Below are positions 35,169 to 45,033 of a stretch of 64,000 nt of DNA, piece after piece. The translations under genes were made by a program, and so were the position numbers. Numbering within the stretch: position 1 is the stretch's first letter; each line of letters begins with the position of its first letter. The stretch comes from Cellulomonas flavigena DSM 20109 (GTDB lineage Bacteria; Actinomycetota; Actinomycetes; Actinomycetales; Cellulomonadaceae): positions 1,054,001-1,118,000 of the forward strand of contig NC_014151.1 of the NCBI RefSeq assembly GCF_000092865.1, read 5' to 3'. Under the pieces are notes generated by a model. That model was not told where the DNA came from, did no database searches, and saw only the letters and a program-made list of their open reading frames with translations.

Positions 35169-36265
35169 GCACCCCGATGACACCCCCGTCCGACGCGCCG
35201 CTCGACGACCGCCTCGAGAACGAGATCGAGCTCAAGGAGGTCGAGGGCCTCTCCCAGGGTCAGATCGTCCGGCGCCGGTTCTTCCGCCACAAGGGCGCCA
35301 TCCTCGGTCTGGTGATGCTGGGCCTGACCACCCTGCTGGCACTCACGTCCGTGGGCGTCGGCCCCGTGCCCGGCTGGTGGGAGTGGACGCCGTACCAGAC
35401 GCCGTCGGTCGTCGACGGCGGCCGGCCGTCGATGTCCCTGCCCACGTGGCTCGGCGGCAGCGGCTTCGCGATCGGCGAGCACCCGTTCGGCCAGGACGAG
35501 ATCGGCCGCGACATCTTCGCGCGCGTCATGGCGGGCGTGCAGACGTCCCTCATGGTGATGGTCGTCATCGGCGGCGTCTCGGCGATCATCGGCATCGCGA
35601 TCGGTGCGGCGGCGGGGTTCTTCCGCGGCCGCTCCGACACGGTCCTCATGCGGCTGACCGACCTCGTCATCACGGTCCCGACCATCGTGATCGGCGCCGT
35701 CGTCGGCAAGATCGCCGGCACGGTCAGCGGCGTCGTGTTCGCCGTCGCGATGGGCCTGATCCTGTGGACGACGCTCGCCCGCCTGGTCCGCGGCGAGTTC
35801 CTCTCCCTGCGCGAGCGGGAGTTCGTCGACGCCGCGCGCGTCGCCGGTGCGAGCAACCTGCGGATCATCTTCAAGCACATCCTGCCGAACGCGATCGGCA
35901 CGGTCATCGTGTCGGTCACGCTGCTCATGAGCTCGGCGATCCTGCTGGAGACGGCGCTGTCGTTCCTGGGGTTCGGCATCGTCGCGCCGGAGATCTCGCT
36001 GGGCCAGCTCATCAACCAGTACCAGCAGGCGTTCGCGACGCGGCCGTGGCTGTTCTGGTGGCCGGGCCTGTTCATCATCGTCATCGCGCTGAGCATCAAC
36101 TTCATCGGTGACGGTCTGCGCGACGCGTTCGACCCGCGCCAGAAGCGCATCCCGTCGGAGCGCAAGATGGCCAAGGCGATGGCGGCGGACGCCGCCGTGG
36201 CGCGCGCGACCACCCCGACGGTCCGGCCGGCGGACCCCTCCGGCGACCCCGGCACCGGGTCGTGA
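35165..36265 (+). CDS. dppC: Peptide ABC transporter permease, DppC type
   Basis: 366-residue second permease. An N-terminal cytoplasmic leader of about 40 residues precedes the first membrane segment. A periplasmic stretch with GEHPFGQDEIGRDIFARVMAG is the DppC hallmark. The coupling loop REREFVDAARVAGASNLRII lies near residue 220, and segments to about 320 complete the channel. A 35-residue Ala/Pro/Thr-rich tail is extra. The ATG overlaps the dppB stop by 4 bp. It needs the DppDF ATPase encoded at 36968-38791. Confidence 0.92.
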   Translation: MSTPMTPPSDAPLDDRLENEIELKEVEGLSQGQIVRRRFFRHKGAILGLVMLGLTTLLALTSVGVGPVPGWWEWTPYQTPSVVDGGRPSMSLPTWLGGSGFAIGEHPFGQDEIGRDIFARVMAGVQTSLMVMVVIGGVSAIIGIAIGAAAGFFRGRSDTVLMRLTDLVITVPTIVIGAVVGKIAGTVSGVVFAVAMGLILWTTLARLVRGEFLSLREREFVDAARVAGASNLRIIFKHILPNAIGTVIVSVTLLMSSAILLETALSFLGFGIVAPEISLGQLINQYQQAFATRPWLFWWPGLFIIVIALSINFIGDGLRDAFDPRQKRIPSERKMAKAMAADAAVARATTPTVRPADPSGDPGTGS

Positions 36266-36282
36266 CCGGCGTGCTCCGCTCG

Positions 36283-36891
36283 TCAGCCCGTGACCAGCAC
36301 CGCGACGCTCAGGGCGGTGAGCACGGCCACGGCGCCCACCGTCACGACGTGCACGCGGCGCGCGGGCGCCAGGCCTTGCGCTGCGGCGACACGCTGCGCA
36401 CCGTCGAGGTGGCCCGCGCGCACGAGCGCGTCGTGCCGGGCCTCGATGGCGGCGCCCACGGTCTCGGCCGTGGCGCGCAGCGAGCGGACGGTGCCCTCGG
36501 CCGGCAGCGCGGCGGGCGGGGGCGTGCCGCCGCGGCGCACCCGACGGGCCGTGCCGCTCTCGCGCGGTGCGGCGAACACCGTGACGTCGCCGCCCGTCGT
36601 CCGCACCACCAGCGACCAGCCGTACTCGACCTCGCGGAACGTGGGCCACGGCACGCGCACGGTGCGCAGGACGTTGCGCACCACGACCTCGCCGTCGGAC
36701 ACCTCGACGCCCGGGGCCCAGAACAGCGCGCCGACGACGGCCACGACGAGGGCCGCGAGCGGCAGGGCGCGCAGCGCCCCGCCCGCGCCGTCCTCGACGC
36801 CGACCGCCACGACCGCGACCAGGGCGACCACCGCCACCGCTGCGGTCAGGCCGCGCCCGTAACCCGACGTGAACTCCTGCGTGGCACCCAC
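36283..36891 (-). CDS. PH-domain membrane protein (Cfp6/PF10756-like)
   Basis: About 202 residues on the strand opposite to its neighbours. Two N-terminal hydrophobic segments (LTAAVAVVALVAVVAVGV and LPLAALVVAVVGALFW) precede a bacterial PH domain (GVEVSDGEVVVRNVLRTVRVPWPTFREVEYGWSLVV), similar to mycobacterial Cfp6. Another hydrophobic segment closes the protein (VVTVGAVAVLTALSVAVLV). GTG 36891 was picked as the start nearest the first hydrophobic segment; no clear SD. It interrupts the dppC-dppDF order and would be transcribed against it. Its role is unknown. Confidence 0.72.
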   Translation of the reverse strand: MGATQEFTSGYGRGLTAAVAVVALVAVVAVGVEDGAGGALRALPLAALVVAVVGALFWAPGVEVSDGEVVVRNVLRTVRVPWPTFREVEYGWSLVVRTTGGDVTVFAAPRESGTARRVRRGGTPPPAALPAEGTVRSLRATAETVGAAIEARHDALVRAGHLDGAQRVAAAQGLAPARRVHVVTVGAVAVLTALSVAVLVTG

Positions 36892-36967
36892 GTGACCATG
36901 CTCGCAGACCGGCACGGCGTCACCCCCACCGGGTGCACGGCGCACGTGCAGGAAGGACGCTGAAACG

Positions 36968-38791
36968 GTGGCCATCGACACCCCTGAGGTCCCCACGCGG
37001 ACCGACGAGCCCGTCCTGTCGGTGCGGGACCTCGGCGTCGACTTCTACGTCGACGGCACGTGGTACCCGGCCGCGGCCGACGTCTCCTACGACGTGCGCC
37101 CGGGCGAGGTGCTCGCGATCGTCGGCGAGTCGGGGTCCGGCAAGACGCAGTCCTCGATGGCGCTGCTGGGCCTGCTGCCGCCGAACGGCCGCGCCCGCGG
37201 CTCGGCGAAGCTCGGTGACCGTGAGCTGGTCGGCATGCCGACCAAGCGTCTGCGCCGCATCCGCGGCAAGGAGATCGCGGTCATCTTCCAGGAGCCGATG
37301 ACGGCCCTGAACCCCGTCTTCACGGTCGGCTTCCAGATCGTCGAGACGCTGCGCGCGCACTTCGAGATCGGCCCCGCGGAGGCGCGCGAGCGCGCGATCG
37401 AGCTGCTGCGGCTCGTCGACCTGCCGAACCCCGAGAAGCGCGTCGACTCCTACCCGCACCAGCTGTCGGGCGGGCAGCGGCAGCGCGCGATGATCGCGCA
37501 GGCCCTGGCGTGCGACCCGACCCTGCTGATCGCGGACGAACCGACGACCGCGCTCGACGTCACCGTGCAGGCGGAGATCCTCAAGCTGATGCGCGACCTG
37601 CGCGAGCGGATCGACGCGGGCATCGTGCTGATCACGCACGACATGGGCGTCGTGGCCGACATGGCCGACACGATCATCGTGATGAAGGACGGCCGGATCG
37701 TCGACCAGGGCGCGGCGGCGGACGTCTTCCGCAACCCGCAGCACCCGTACACCGTCAAGCTGCTCGACGCGGTGCCGCACCTCGGCAAGTCCGTGTCGCG
37801 CGAGCCGGTGACCACGGAGCCGGTCGTGGCACCGGCGCCCGTCCTGGAGGACGGCACGCCGCTGGCGCTCGATGCGCAGGACGTCGTCATCGAGTACCCC
37901 GGGCGTCGCCGCACGCCGACGTTCCGGGCCGTCGACGGGGTCTCGCTGCAGGTCCGGCAGGGCGAGGTCGTGGGCCTGGTCGGCGAGTCGGGGTCCGGCA
38001 AGACGACCATCGGCCGGGCCGTCGTCGGCCTGCTGCCGGTGACCAGCGGGTCCCTGAAGATCGTCGGCCAGGACATGGTCGGCGCGTCGATGAAGGACCT
38101 CAAGCCGCTGCGCACCAAGGTCGGCATCGTCTTCCAGGACCCGGGCTCGTCGTTGAACCCGCGCCTCCCGATCGGTGAGTCCATCGCCGAGCCGCTGCTG
38201 CTGCACCGCGGCATCAAGGGCGCGGCGATGCAGCGCGAGATCGAGCGGCTGCTCGACCAGGTGCACCTGCCGCGCGCGATGCGGAACCGATACCCCCACG
38301 AGCTGTCCGGCGGTCAGCGTCAGCGCGTCGGCATCGCCCGCTCGCTCGCGCTCGAGCCGCGGCTGCTGGTCGCGGACGAGCCGACGTCCGCGCTCGACGT
38401 GTCGGTGCAGGCGGCGGTGCTCGACCTCTTCCAGGAGCTGCAGCGCGAGCACGGCTTCGCGTGCCTGTTCATCAGCCACGACCTGGCGGTCGTCGAGATC
38501 CTGTCCGACCGGATCGCGGTGATGCGCAACGGCCGGCTGGTCGAGGTGGGTGAGACCTCGCAGGTCGTCCACGACCCGCAGGACCCGTACACGCAGCGCC
38601 TCATCGCCGCGGTGCCCGTGCCCGACCCGGACGCGCAGAGGGAGCGCCGGGTCGCCCGCGACGCCCTGCTGGAGGCGCAGCGCGCCGAGCTCGAGGCCGA
38701 GGAGGCGCGGCAGGCCGCCGACGCCGCGCGGCACGACGCCGTCGGGATCGACGAGGTCGACAACGAGCGGACCCGGGGCACGGGCGTCTGA
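36968..38791 (+). CDS. dppD: Peptide ABC transporter ATP-binding protein, fused DppD-DppF
   Basis: 607 residues carrying two complete ABC ATPases. The first (about 18-275) has Walker [11 protein letters not shown], signature [12 protein letters not shown] and Walker [13 protein letters not shown]; note Gln where Walker A usually has Thr. The second (about 300-560) has Walker [22 protein letters not shown] and [11 protein letters not shown]. Each half ends with the Opp/Dpp C-terminal HPYT or DPYT stretch. Separate DppD and DppF proteins are the norm elsewhere; fusions are common in actinobacteria. GTG 36968 has GGAAGGA 10 nt upstream. It energises DppBC; a terminator hairpin follows. Confidence 0.93.
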   Translation: MAIDTPEVPTRTDEPVLSVRDLGVDFYVDGTWYPAAADVSYDVRPGEVLAIVGESGSGKTQSSMALLGLLPPNGRARGSAKLGDRELVGMPTKRLRRIRGKEIAVIFQEPMTALNPVFTVGFQIVETLRAHFEIGPAEARERAIELLRLVDLPNPEKRVDSYPHQLSGGQRQRAMIAQALACDPTLLIADEPTTALDVTVQAEILKLMRDLRERIDAGIVLITHDMGVVADMADTIIVMKDGRIVDQGAAADVFRNPQHPYTVKLLDAVPHLGKSVSREPVTTEPVVAPAPVLEDGTPLALDAQDVVIEYPGRRRTPTFRAVDGVSLQVRQGEVVGLVGESGSGKTTIGRAVVGLLPVTSGSLKIVGQDMVGASMKDLKPLRTKVGIVFQDPGSSLNPRLPIGESIAEPLLLHRGIKGAAMQREIERLLDQVHLPRAMRNRYPHELSGGQRQRVGIARSLALEPRLLVADEPTSALDVSVQAAVLDLFQELQREHGFACLFISHDLAVVEILSDRIAVMRNGRLVEVGETSQVVHDPQDPYTQRLIAAVPVPDPDAQRERRVARDALLEAQRAELEAEEARQAADAARHDAVGIDEVDNERTRGTGV

Positions 38792-38802
38792 CCCCGGCCG
38801 CC

Positions 38803-38838
38803 CGACGCCCGGCCGCCCCCCGGGGTGGCCGGGCGTCG
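38803..38838 (+). terminator. Terminator hairpin after dppDF
   Basis: Arms CGACGCCCGGCC (38803-38814) and GGCCGGGCGTCG (38827-38838) with a 12-base loop, beginning 11 nt past the stop. The remaining gap to 39053 holds no gene. Confidence 0.72.
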
Positions 38839-39053
38839 TCGTCCGCGCTCCTGACGCGCGGGCGTCGGACCGGGGCAGAGCGCCTCGCACGGCGTCCGGT
38901 GTGCGGTGGGACGGGCGGGTGCGCGGCGGTGCGGTGCGATCGTGCCGATTCGCGGCTCTCGTGGGGTTCAGTCCGCGCGTCCGCGCGCCGATGGACGGGT
39001 GGGCGTGGCAGGGTCCCGACGGACGGGGCGTGGACGGTGCGGGAGGCGGACGG

Positions 39054-41105
39054 GTGAGCGTGGCGAGCGGGCGGACGACGGGGGACACGCAGGACACGCG
39101 GTCGCACGGGGCGGGCCGGCGGGCCGGGCGCCGCGCGGCGACGCTCCTGGTGCCGGTGCTCGCGGTGACCACCCTCGCGGCGTGCACCGCCGAGGAGGTC
39201 GACCCGGCGCGTGCCGGGACCGTGGTCGTCTCGGTGGACCTGCCCTTCGCCTCGCTCAACGGCGCGACGGCCGCCGGTCGTGCGCCGGGCAGCGTGCTGG
39301 TGCGCGGTCTGGTGCAGTCCGGGTTCTCGGCGATCGAGCCCGACGGCACGGTCCGCCCGGACGAGTCGTTCGGCACCGTCGAGAAGGTCGGCGACGACCC
39401 GCTGACGGTGCGCTACACGATCGCGCCGACCGCGCGGTGGTCCGACGGCGTGCCCGTCACCCCCGCGGACCTGCTGCTCGAGTGGGCGGCGCGCAGCGGT
39501 CAGCTGGACGAGGTCGTGCCCGAGCTCGACGCGGACGGCGTGGTCGCGCACACCCGGGACGACGTCGTCGTCTTCGGTGCCGCGTCCGCCGCGCTCGCGC
39601 GCGCCGCGTCGGTCCCGACCGTCGAGGGCGACACCGTCACGGTCGTCTACGACGCCCCTGTCGCCGACTGGCGCACCGCGCTGGACGTCAACCTGCCCGC
39701 GCACGTCCTGGGGCGCCTCGCGCTCGATCCCGACGCGCCCGCGCTGCCGATCCCGGGGGCGACTCCGTCGGCCACGGCCACGGGCACCACGTCGCCGTCG
39801 GCGCAGGCCGCGGCGGACGCCACCGCGACCACGTCGCCCTCGCCCGTCGCAGCGGCGTCCGCGTCGCCCTCCGGCGACGCGGATCCCGACGCCACTCCCG
39901 AGCCTGCGGGCGAGCGCGACGACGCCGGGGCCGGCGAGGAGCTCGAGGAGGCCGCCGGCTGGGCGCAGGCGGTGGTGACGGCCGTGCAGCAGCAGGACCG
40001 GTCGGCGCTCGTGCCGATCTCGCGGGTCTGGCGTGCGGCCGGGCGCGCGGGGGACGTCACGGCGGACCCGACGCTCACGACGACGACCGGACCGTACGTG
40101 CTCGCGGACGTGGGGGGAGCGGGCGTCGAGATGGTCCGCAACGAGCGGTACGCGGGGGAGGCGCCGGCGGCGTACGACCGGGTGCGGGTGCGCACGGACC
40201 TCGATCCCCTCGCCCAGCTCGACGCGCTCGCCGCGGACGAGGTCGACGTGGCAGCACCGGTGAGCACGTCCGACGTCCTGGCAGCGGCGGAGGGCCTCGA
40301 GGACGTCGCGATCGCCACGGGCGGGGACGCCGTGCTCCAGCTCGTGCTGCAGCAGGACGCCGGTGGCGTCTTCGATCCCGGCTCGTACCAGGACGCGCCC
40401 GACCCGGCGGCGACGGTCGCCGCACTGCGCGCGGCGTTCCTCGTGAGCGTGCCGCGCGAGGAGGTCGTGGTCGACGCGGTGCGCCCGCTGTGGGCGCGTG
40501 CGCAGGTGTCGGAGGTGGTCGCGGCGCAGGTGGCGCCGGCGGCGACGCCCACGCCGGTGGCGTCGGCCACCGCCGCGGCGGCGGCCGACGGGCCCGTGGA
40601 GGTGCGGGTGCTGACGAACACCGCCGACCCCCTGCGCGCGGCGGTGCTCGACGCGCTGACGACGGCGGCCGCCGAGCAGGGCTTCGAGGTGGTCCCCGTG
40701 GCGACGGCGGACGCGGCGCAGAGCCTGCGCACGCGCCCGGAGGACTGGGACGCCGCGCTCGTACCCGTCGCCCAGGAGGACCTGCCCGTCGCCGCCTTCG
40801 CGGCGCGCTGGCGCAGTGGGGGCGCCACCAACGTCACGGGCCACGCGGACCCCGCGCTCGACGAGGTGCTCGACGCGCTGGTCGCGCAGCCGGACCCGGA
40901 CGCCGCGGGTGCGCAGGTCGCGGACGCGTCGGCCGCCCTGCGCACGTGGGGCGCCGTGCTCCCGGTGGTGCGCACACCCGTCCTGACGGTGTCCGCCACG
41001 CGTGACGCGGCGGAGGACCGCGGGCTGCCGGTGGTCGCGGACGTCCCGGTGCTCACACCTGCTGCGGCGGACCTCACATGGTGGTGGAACTGGACACGAC
41101 GGTAG
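39054..41105 (+). CDS. Second SBP family 5 lipoprotein with a disordered insert
   Basis: 683 residues from GTG 39054 (GGGAGG 8 nt upstream). A lipoprotein signal ends in LAAC near residue 43. The N-terminal domain is plainly related to the binding protein at 31570: ESFGTVEKVGDDPLTVRYTI and RWSDGVPVTPADLLLEWAARSGQ match it almost residue for residue. From about residue 235 to 310 there is a Pro/Ala/Thr/Ser-rich linker (with runs such as PSATATGTTSPSAQAAADA) absent from the first copy. The C-terminal domain is more diverged and Ala-rich. It probably serves the same DppBCDF complex with another ligand, or has lost transport function. Confidence 0.82.
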   Translation: MSVASGRTTGDTQDTRSHGAGRRAGRRAATLLVPVLAVTTLAACTAEEVDPARAGTVVVSVDLPFASLNGATAAGRAPGSVLVRGLVQSGFSAIEPDGTVRPDESFGTVEKVGDDPLTVRYTIAPTARWSDGVPVTPADLLLEWAARSGQLDEVVPELDADGVVAHTRDDVVVFGAASAALARAASVPTVEGDTVTVVYDAPVADWRTALDVNLPAHVLGRLALDPDAPALPIPGATPSATATGTTSPSAQAAADATATTSPSPVAAASASPSGDADPDATPEPAGERDDAGAGEELEEAAGWAQAVVTAVQQQDRSALVPISRVWRAAGRAGDVTADPTLTTTTGPYVLADVGGAGVEMVRNERYAGEAPAAYDRVRVRTDLDPLAQLDALAADEVDVAAPVSTSDVLAAAEGLEDVAIATGGDAVLQLVLQQDAGGVFDPGSYQDAPDPAATVAALRAAFLVSVPREEVVVDAVRPLWARAQVSEVVAAQVAPAATPTPVASATAAAAADGPVEVRVLTNTADPLRAAVLDALTTAAAEQGFEVVPVATADAAQSLRTRPEDWDAALVPVAQEDLPVAAFAARWRSGGATNVTGHADPALDEVLDALVAQPDPDAAGAQVADASAALRTWGAVLPVVRTPVLTVSATRDAAEDRGLPVVADVPVLTPAAADLTWWWNWTRR

Positions 41106-41108
41106 GAT
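41103..41108 (+). promoter_or_regulatory. Candidate -10 box upstream of typA
   Basis: TAGGAT lies about 42 nt before the typA ATG, overlapping the stop of the preceding gene. No convincing -35 was found. Confidence 0.4.
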
Positions 41109-41150
41109 GGGACGCTGCGCCGCGCCCGGCGCGCCCCCACACCTGCTGAG

Positions 41151-43100
<1,950 letters not shown>

Positions 43101-43105
43101 CCCGC

Positions 43106-44026
43106 ATGACCGGTGGCCTGCTCGCGGTCCACGCGCACCCCGACGACGAGTCCCTCGCGACCGGGGCGCTGCTGGCGACGTGGGCGGCCGCCGGCAGGCC
43201 GGTCACCGTGGTGACCGCGACGCGTGGGGAGCGTGGCGAGGTCATCGGGAGCAGGTGGGCGCACCTCGAGGGCGACGGCCCGGCGCTGGCCGCGCACCGG
43301 GAGAGCGAGCTCGCCGGTGCGCTGGCCGCGCTCGGGGTGCGGGGCCACCGCTTCCTCGACGCGGGCGCCGACCGTCGCTACGAGGACTCGGGCATGGCGT
43401 GGGTCGGCACGGGTCGCGCCGGCGCCGCCGCCGACGTGCCGCCGGGCGCGTTCGTGTCGGTCCCGCTGGACGAGGCGGCGCAGGCCCTCGCGGCGGTCCT
43501 GCGCGAGCACCGCCCGCAGGTCGTCGTCACCTACGAGCCCGGCGGCGGGTACGGCCATCCCGACCACGTGCGCACGCACGAGGTCACCACGCGTGCGCTG
43601 GAGCTCGTCGCCGCCGACGCGCCCGTGCCGGTCGTGCTGTGGGCGGTCGCGGGCCGCGGCGCGACGCGACGGGCGCAGGCCGCGCTCGCGGGCCCGGCCG
43701 TGCGCGCCGCGCTCGGGGCGGCCGCCCACGCCCTGACGCCCCCGGACCCGGACGGCCCGCAGGCCGCCGTCGTCGTGCCCGACGAGGACGTGGACCTGCT
43801 GGTGGAGGTCGCGCCCGTGCGCGACCGCGTGCTCGAGGCCCTGCGGGCGCACGCGACGCAGGTGCAGGCCGTGCGCGCCGTCGACGACGACGCGCTCCTG
43901 GGGTGCTGGGCGCTGAGCAACGCCGTCCTCGGAGCCCTGCCCGTGGTCGAGGGCTACCGGTTCGCGCCGGGCCGCCCGGCGCCCGCGGGCGTCGTGTGGC
44001 CCACCGGTGTGCGACCGGTAGCCTGA
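43106..44026 (+). CDS. mshB: N-acetyl-glucosaminyl-inositol deacetylase of mycothiol synthesis
   Basis: 306-residue PIG-L-fold zinc deacetylase. The metal motif HAHPDDES (9-16) and the second motif GGGYGHPDHVR (about 148-158) supply the His/Asp ligands. TRGERGEVIG near 40 and the active-site region match MshB, which removes acetyl from GlcNAc-inositol in the mycothiol pathway. The related Mca (mycothiol conjugate amidase) differs in length and motifs, so MshB is favoured. It starts 5 nt after typA and is followed by a small membrane protein, an arrangement common in actinobacteria. Confidence 0.88.
   Translation: MTGGLLAVHAHPDDESLATGALLATWAAAGRPVTVVTATRGERGEVIGSRWAHLEGDGPALAAHRESELAGALAALGVRGHRFLDAGADRRYEDSGMAWVGTGRAGAAADVPPGAFVSVPLDEAAQALAAVLREHRPQVVVTYEPGGGYGHPDHVRTHEVTTRALELVAADAPVPVVLWAVAGRGATRRAQAALAGPAVRAALGAAAHALTPPDPDGPQAAVVVPDEDVDLLVEVAPVRDRVLEALRAHATQVQAVRAVDDDALLGCWALSNAVLGALPVVEGYRFAPGRPAPAGVVWPTGVRPVA
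44019..44024 (+). promoter_or_regulatory. Candidate -10 box for the small membrane-protein gene
   Basis: TAGCCT overlaps the mshB stop codon and lies 7 nt before the GTG at 44032, in the leaderless spacing seen elsewhere here. Confidence 0.42.
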
Positions 44027-44031
44027 GCGCC

Positions 44032-44400
44032 GTGCAGCCGCCCTCAGCCGCGACCCTCCGGCGTGCCGTCGCGTCGTTCGGTCTCGGTGTCCTGGCCGGG
44101 ACGATCGGCACGGCCATGCACCGCGCGGTCCGACCGTGGGGTCTCGTGCTGTGCATCCTGCTCGTGCTCGTGATCCTGCTGACGACCCGCGCCTGGGCCG
44201 GGTGGTTCGGCTACGTCGCCGGCACGGGCGGCACGTTCGTCGCGATCCAGGTGCTCGCCTCCGGCGGGCCGGGTGGTGACCTGCTCGTGCCGAGCAGCGA
44301 CCTGTGGGGCTGGGCGTGGGTGGCCGGGACCGCAGCGGCTGTCGCGGTGGTCGCGTTCGTGCCCCGGCGGTGGGTCGAGGACGAGGCACCACCGGCGTGA
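44032..44400 (+). CDS. Small membrane protein, DUF6113-like
   Basis: 122 residues with four likely membrane segments (ASFGLGVLAGTIGTAM, WGLVLCILLVLVILLTT, WFGYVAGTGGTFVAIQVLAS and WGWAWVAGTAAAVAVVAFV). Proteins of this size and layout follow mshB in many actinobacteria, where they carry the DUF6113 name; function is not known. The GTG start is 5 nt past the mshB stop and its TGA overlaps the start of the next gene. Confidence 0.75.
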   Translation: MQPPSAATLRRAVASFGLGVLAGTIGTAMHRAVRPWGLVLCILLVLVILLTTRAWAGWFGYVAGTGGTFVAIQVLASGGPGGDLLVPSSDLWGWAWVAGTAAAVAVVAFVPRRWVEDEAPPA

Positions 44401-44891
44401 GCGAGGGCGTGACCGGTGACCGGCTGCGCGCGGTCGCGTCACGGCTCGCGGCCGGCGTCGCGGTCGTCACGGTCGAGCGCCGGGGCGTCGCCCACGCGGC
44501 GACGGTCGGGTCGCTGGTGTCGGTGTCGCTCGAGCCGCCGCTGGTCCTGTTCTGCGTCCACACGGACGCGCGTCTGCGCGACGTGCTCGACGACGCCGAC
44601 ACGTGGGCGGTCTCGGTCCTGGCCGACGACCAGGCCGACGTCGCGGACTGGCTCGCGTCACCCGGGCGGCCGGCGGTCGGCCAGCTCGACCGTGTCCCGC
44701 ACCGCCCGGCGCCGGTCTCGGGTGCCGCGTGGCTCGACGGTGCCGCCGCGTGGCTCGACTGCCGGACGGAGGCGGTGCATCCCGCGGGGGACCACGACGT
44801 GGTGGTCGGTCGTGTGCTCGCGGCGCGGGAGGGCGCGGCCGGGGCCGGTGGGCTGGTCCACCTCCGGGGTCGGCTGCGGGGCGTCCGTTAG
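44397..44891 (+). CDS. Flavin reductase-like FMN-binding protein
   Basis: 164 residues with the flavin-reductase (Flavin_Reduct) split-barrel pattern: LRAVASRLAAGVAVVTVERRG, then TVGSLVSVSLEPPLVLFCVH, WAVSVLADDQADVADWLASPGR and a C-terminal HDVVVGRVLAAREG. Such proteins bind FMN and usually supply reduced flavin to a two-component monooxygenase or act as small oxidoreductases. No monooxygenase partner is adjacent. It overlaps the upstream gene by 4 bp. Electron donor not determinable. Confidence 0.84.
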   Translation: MSEGVTGDRLRAVASRLAAGVAVVTVERRGVAHAATVGSLVSVSLEPPLVLFCVHTDARLRDVLDDADTWAVSVLADDQADVADWLASPGRPAVGQLDRVPHRPAPVSGAAWLDGAAAWLDCRTEAVHPAGDHDVVVGRVLAAREGAAGAGGLVHLRGRLRGVR

Positions 44892-44979
44892 CCCTGCCGA
44901 CACGTCTGCGGCCCGTGCGGAGCGGGTGATCGTTGCTGATCTGGAAGATTTGTCCGACTGTTCTCGCAGATCACGACCG

Positions 44980-44985
44980 TAGAAT
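44980..44985 (+). promoter_or_regulatory. Candidate -10 box for the VanW-domain gene
   Basis: TAGAAT lies within an unusually AT-rich stretch (about 44925-44986) of a GC-rich region, 49 nt before the ATG. No -35 at the normal distance is convincing. Confidence 0.5.
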
Positions 44986-45033
44986 CGGCGGGCGCGCGTC
45001 GTGCGCGCGCACGAGCAGCTCGGGGGATCGATC

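Noticed and set aside
45001..45033. GTG start 11 codons upstream for the VanW protein
   Set aside because: It has no SD, while ATG 45034 has GGGGGA at 6 nt.
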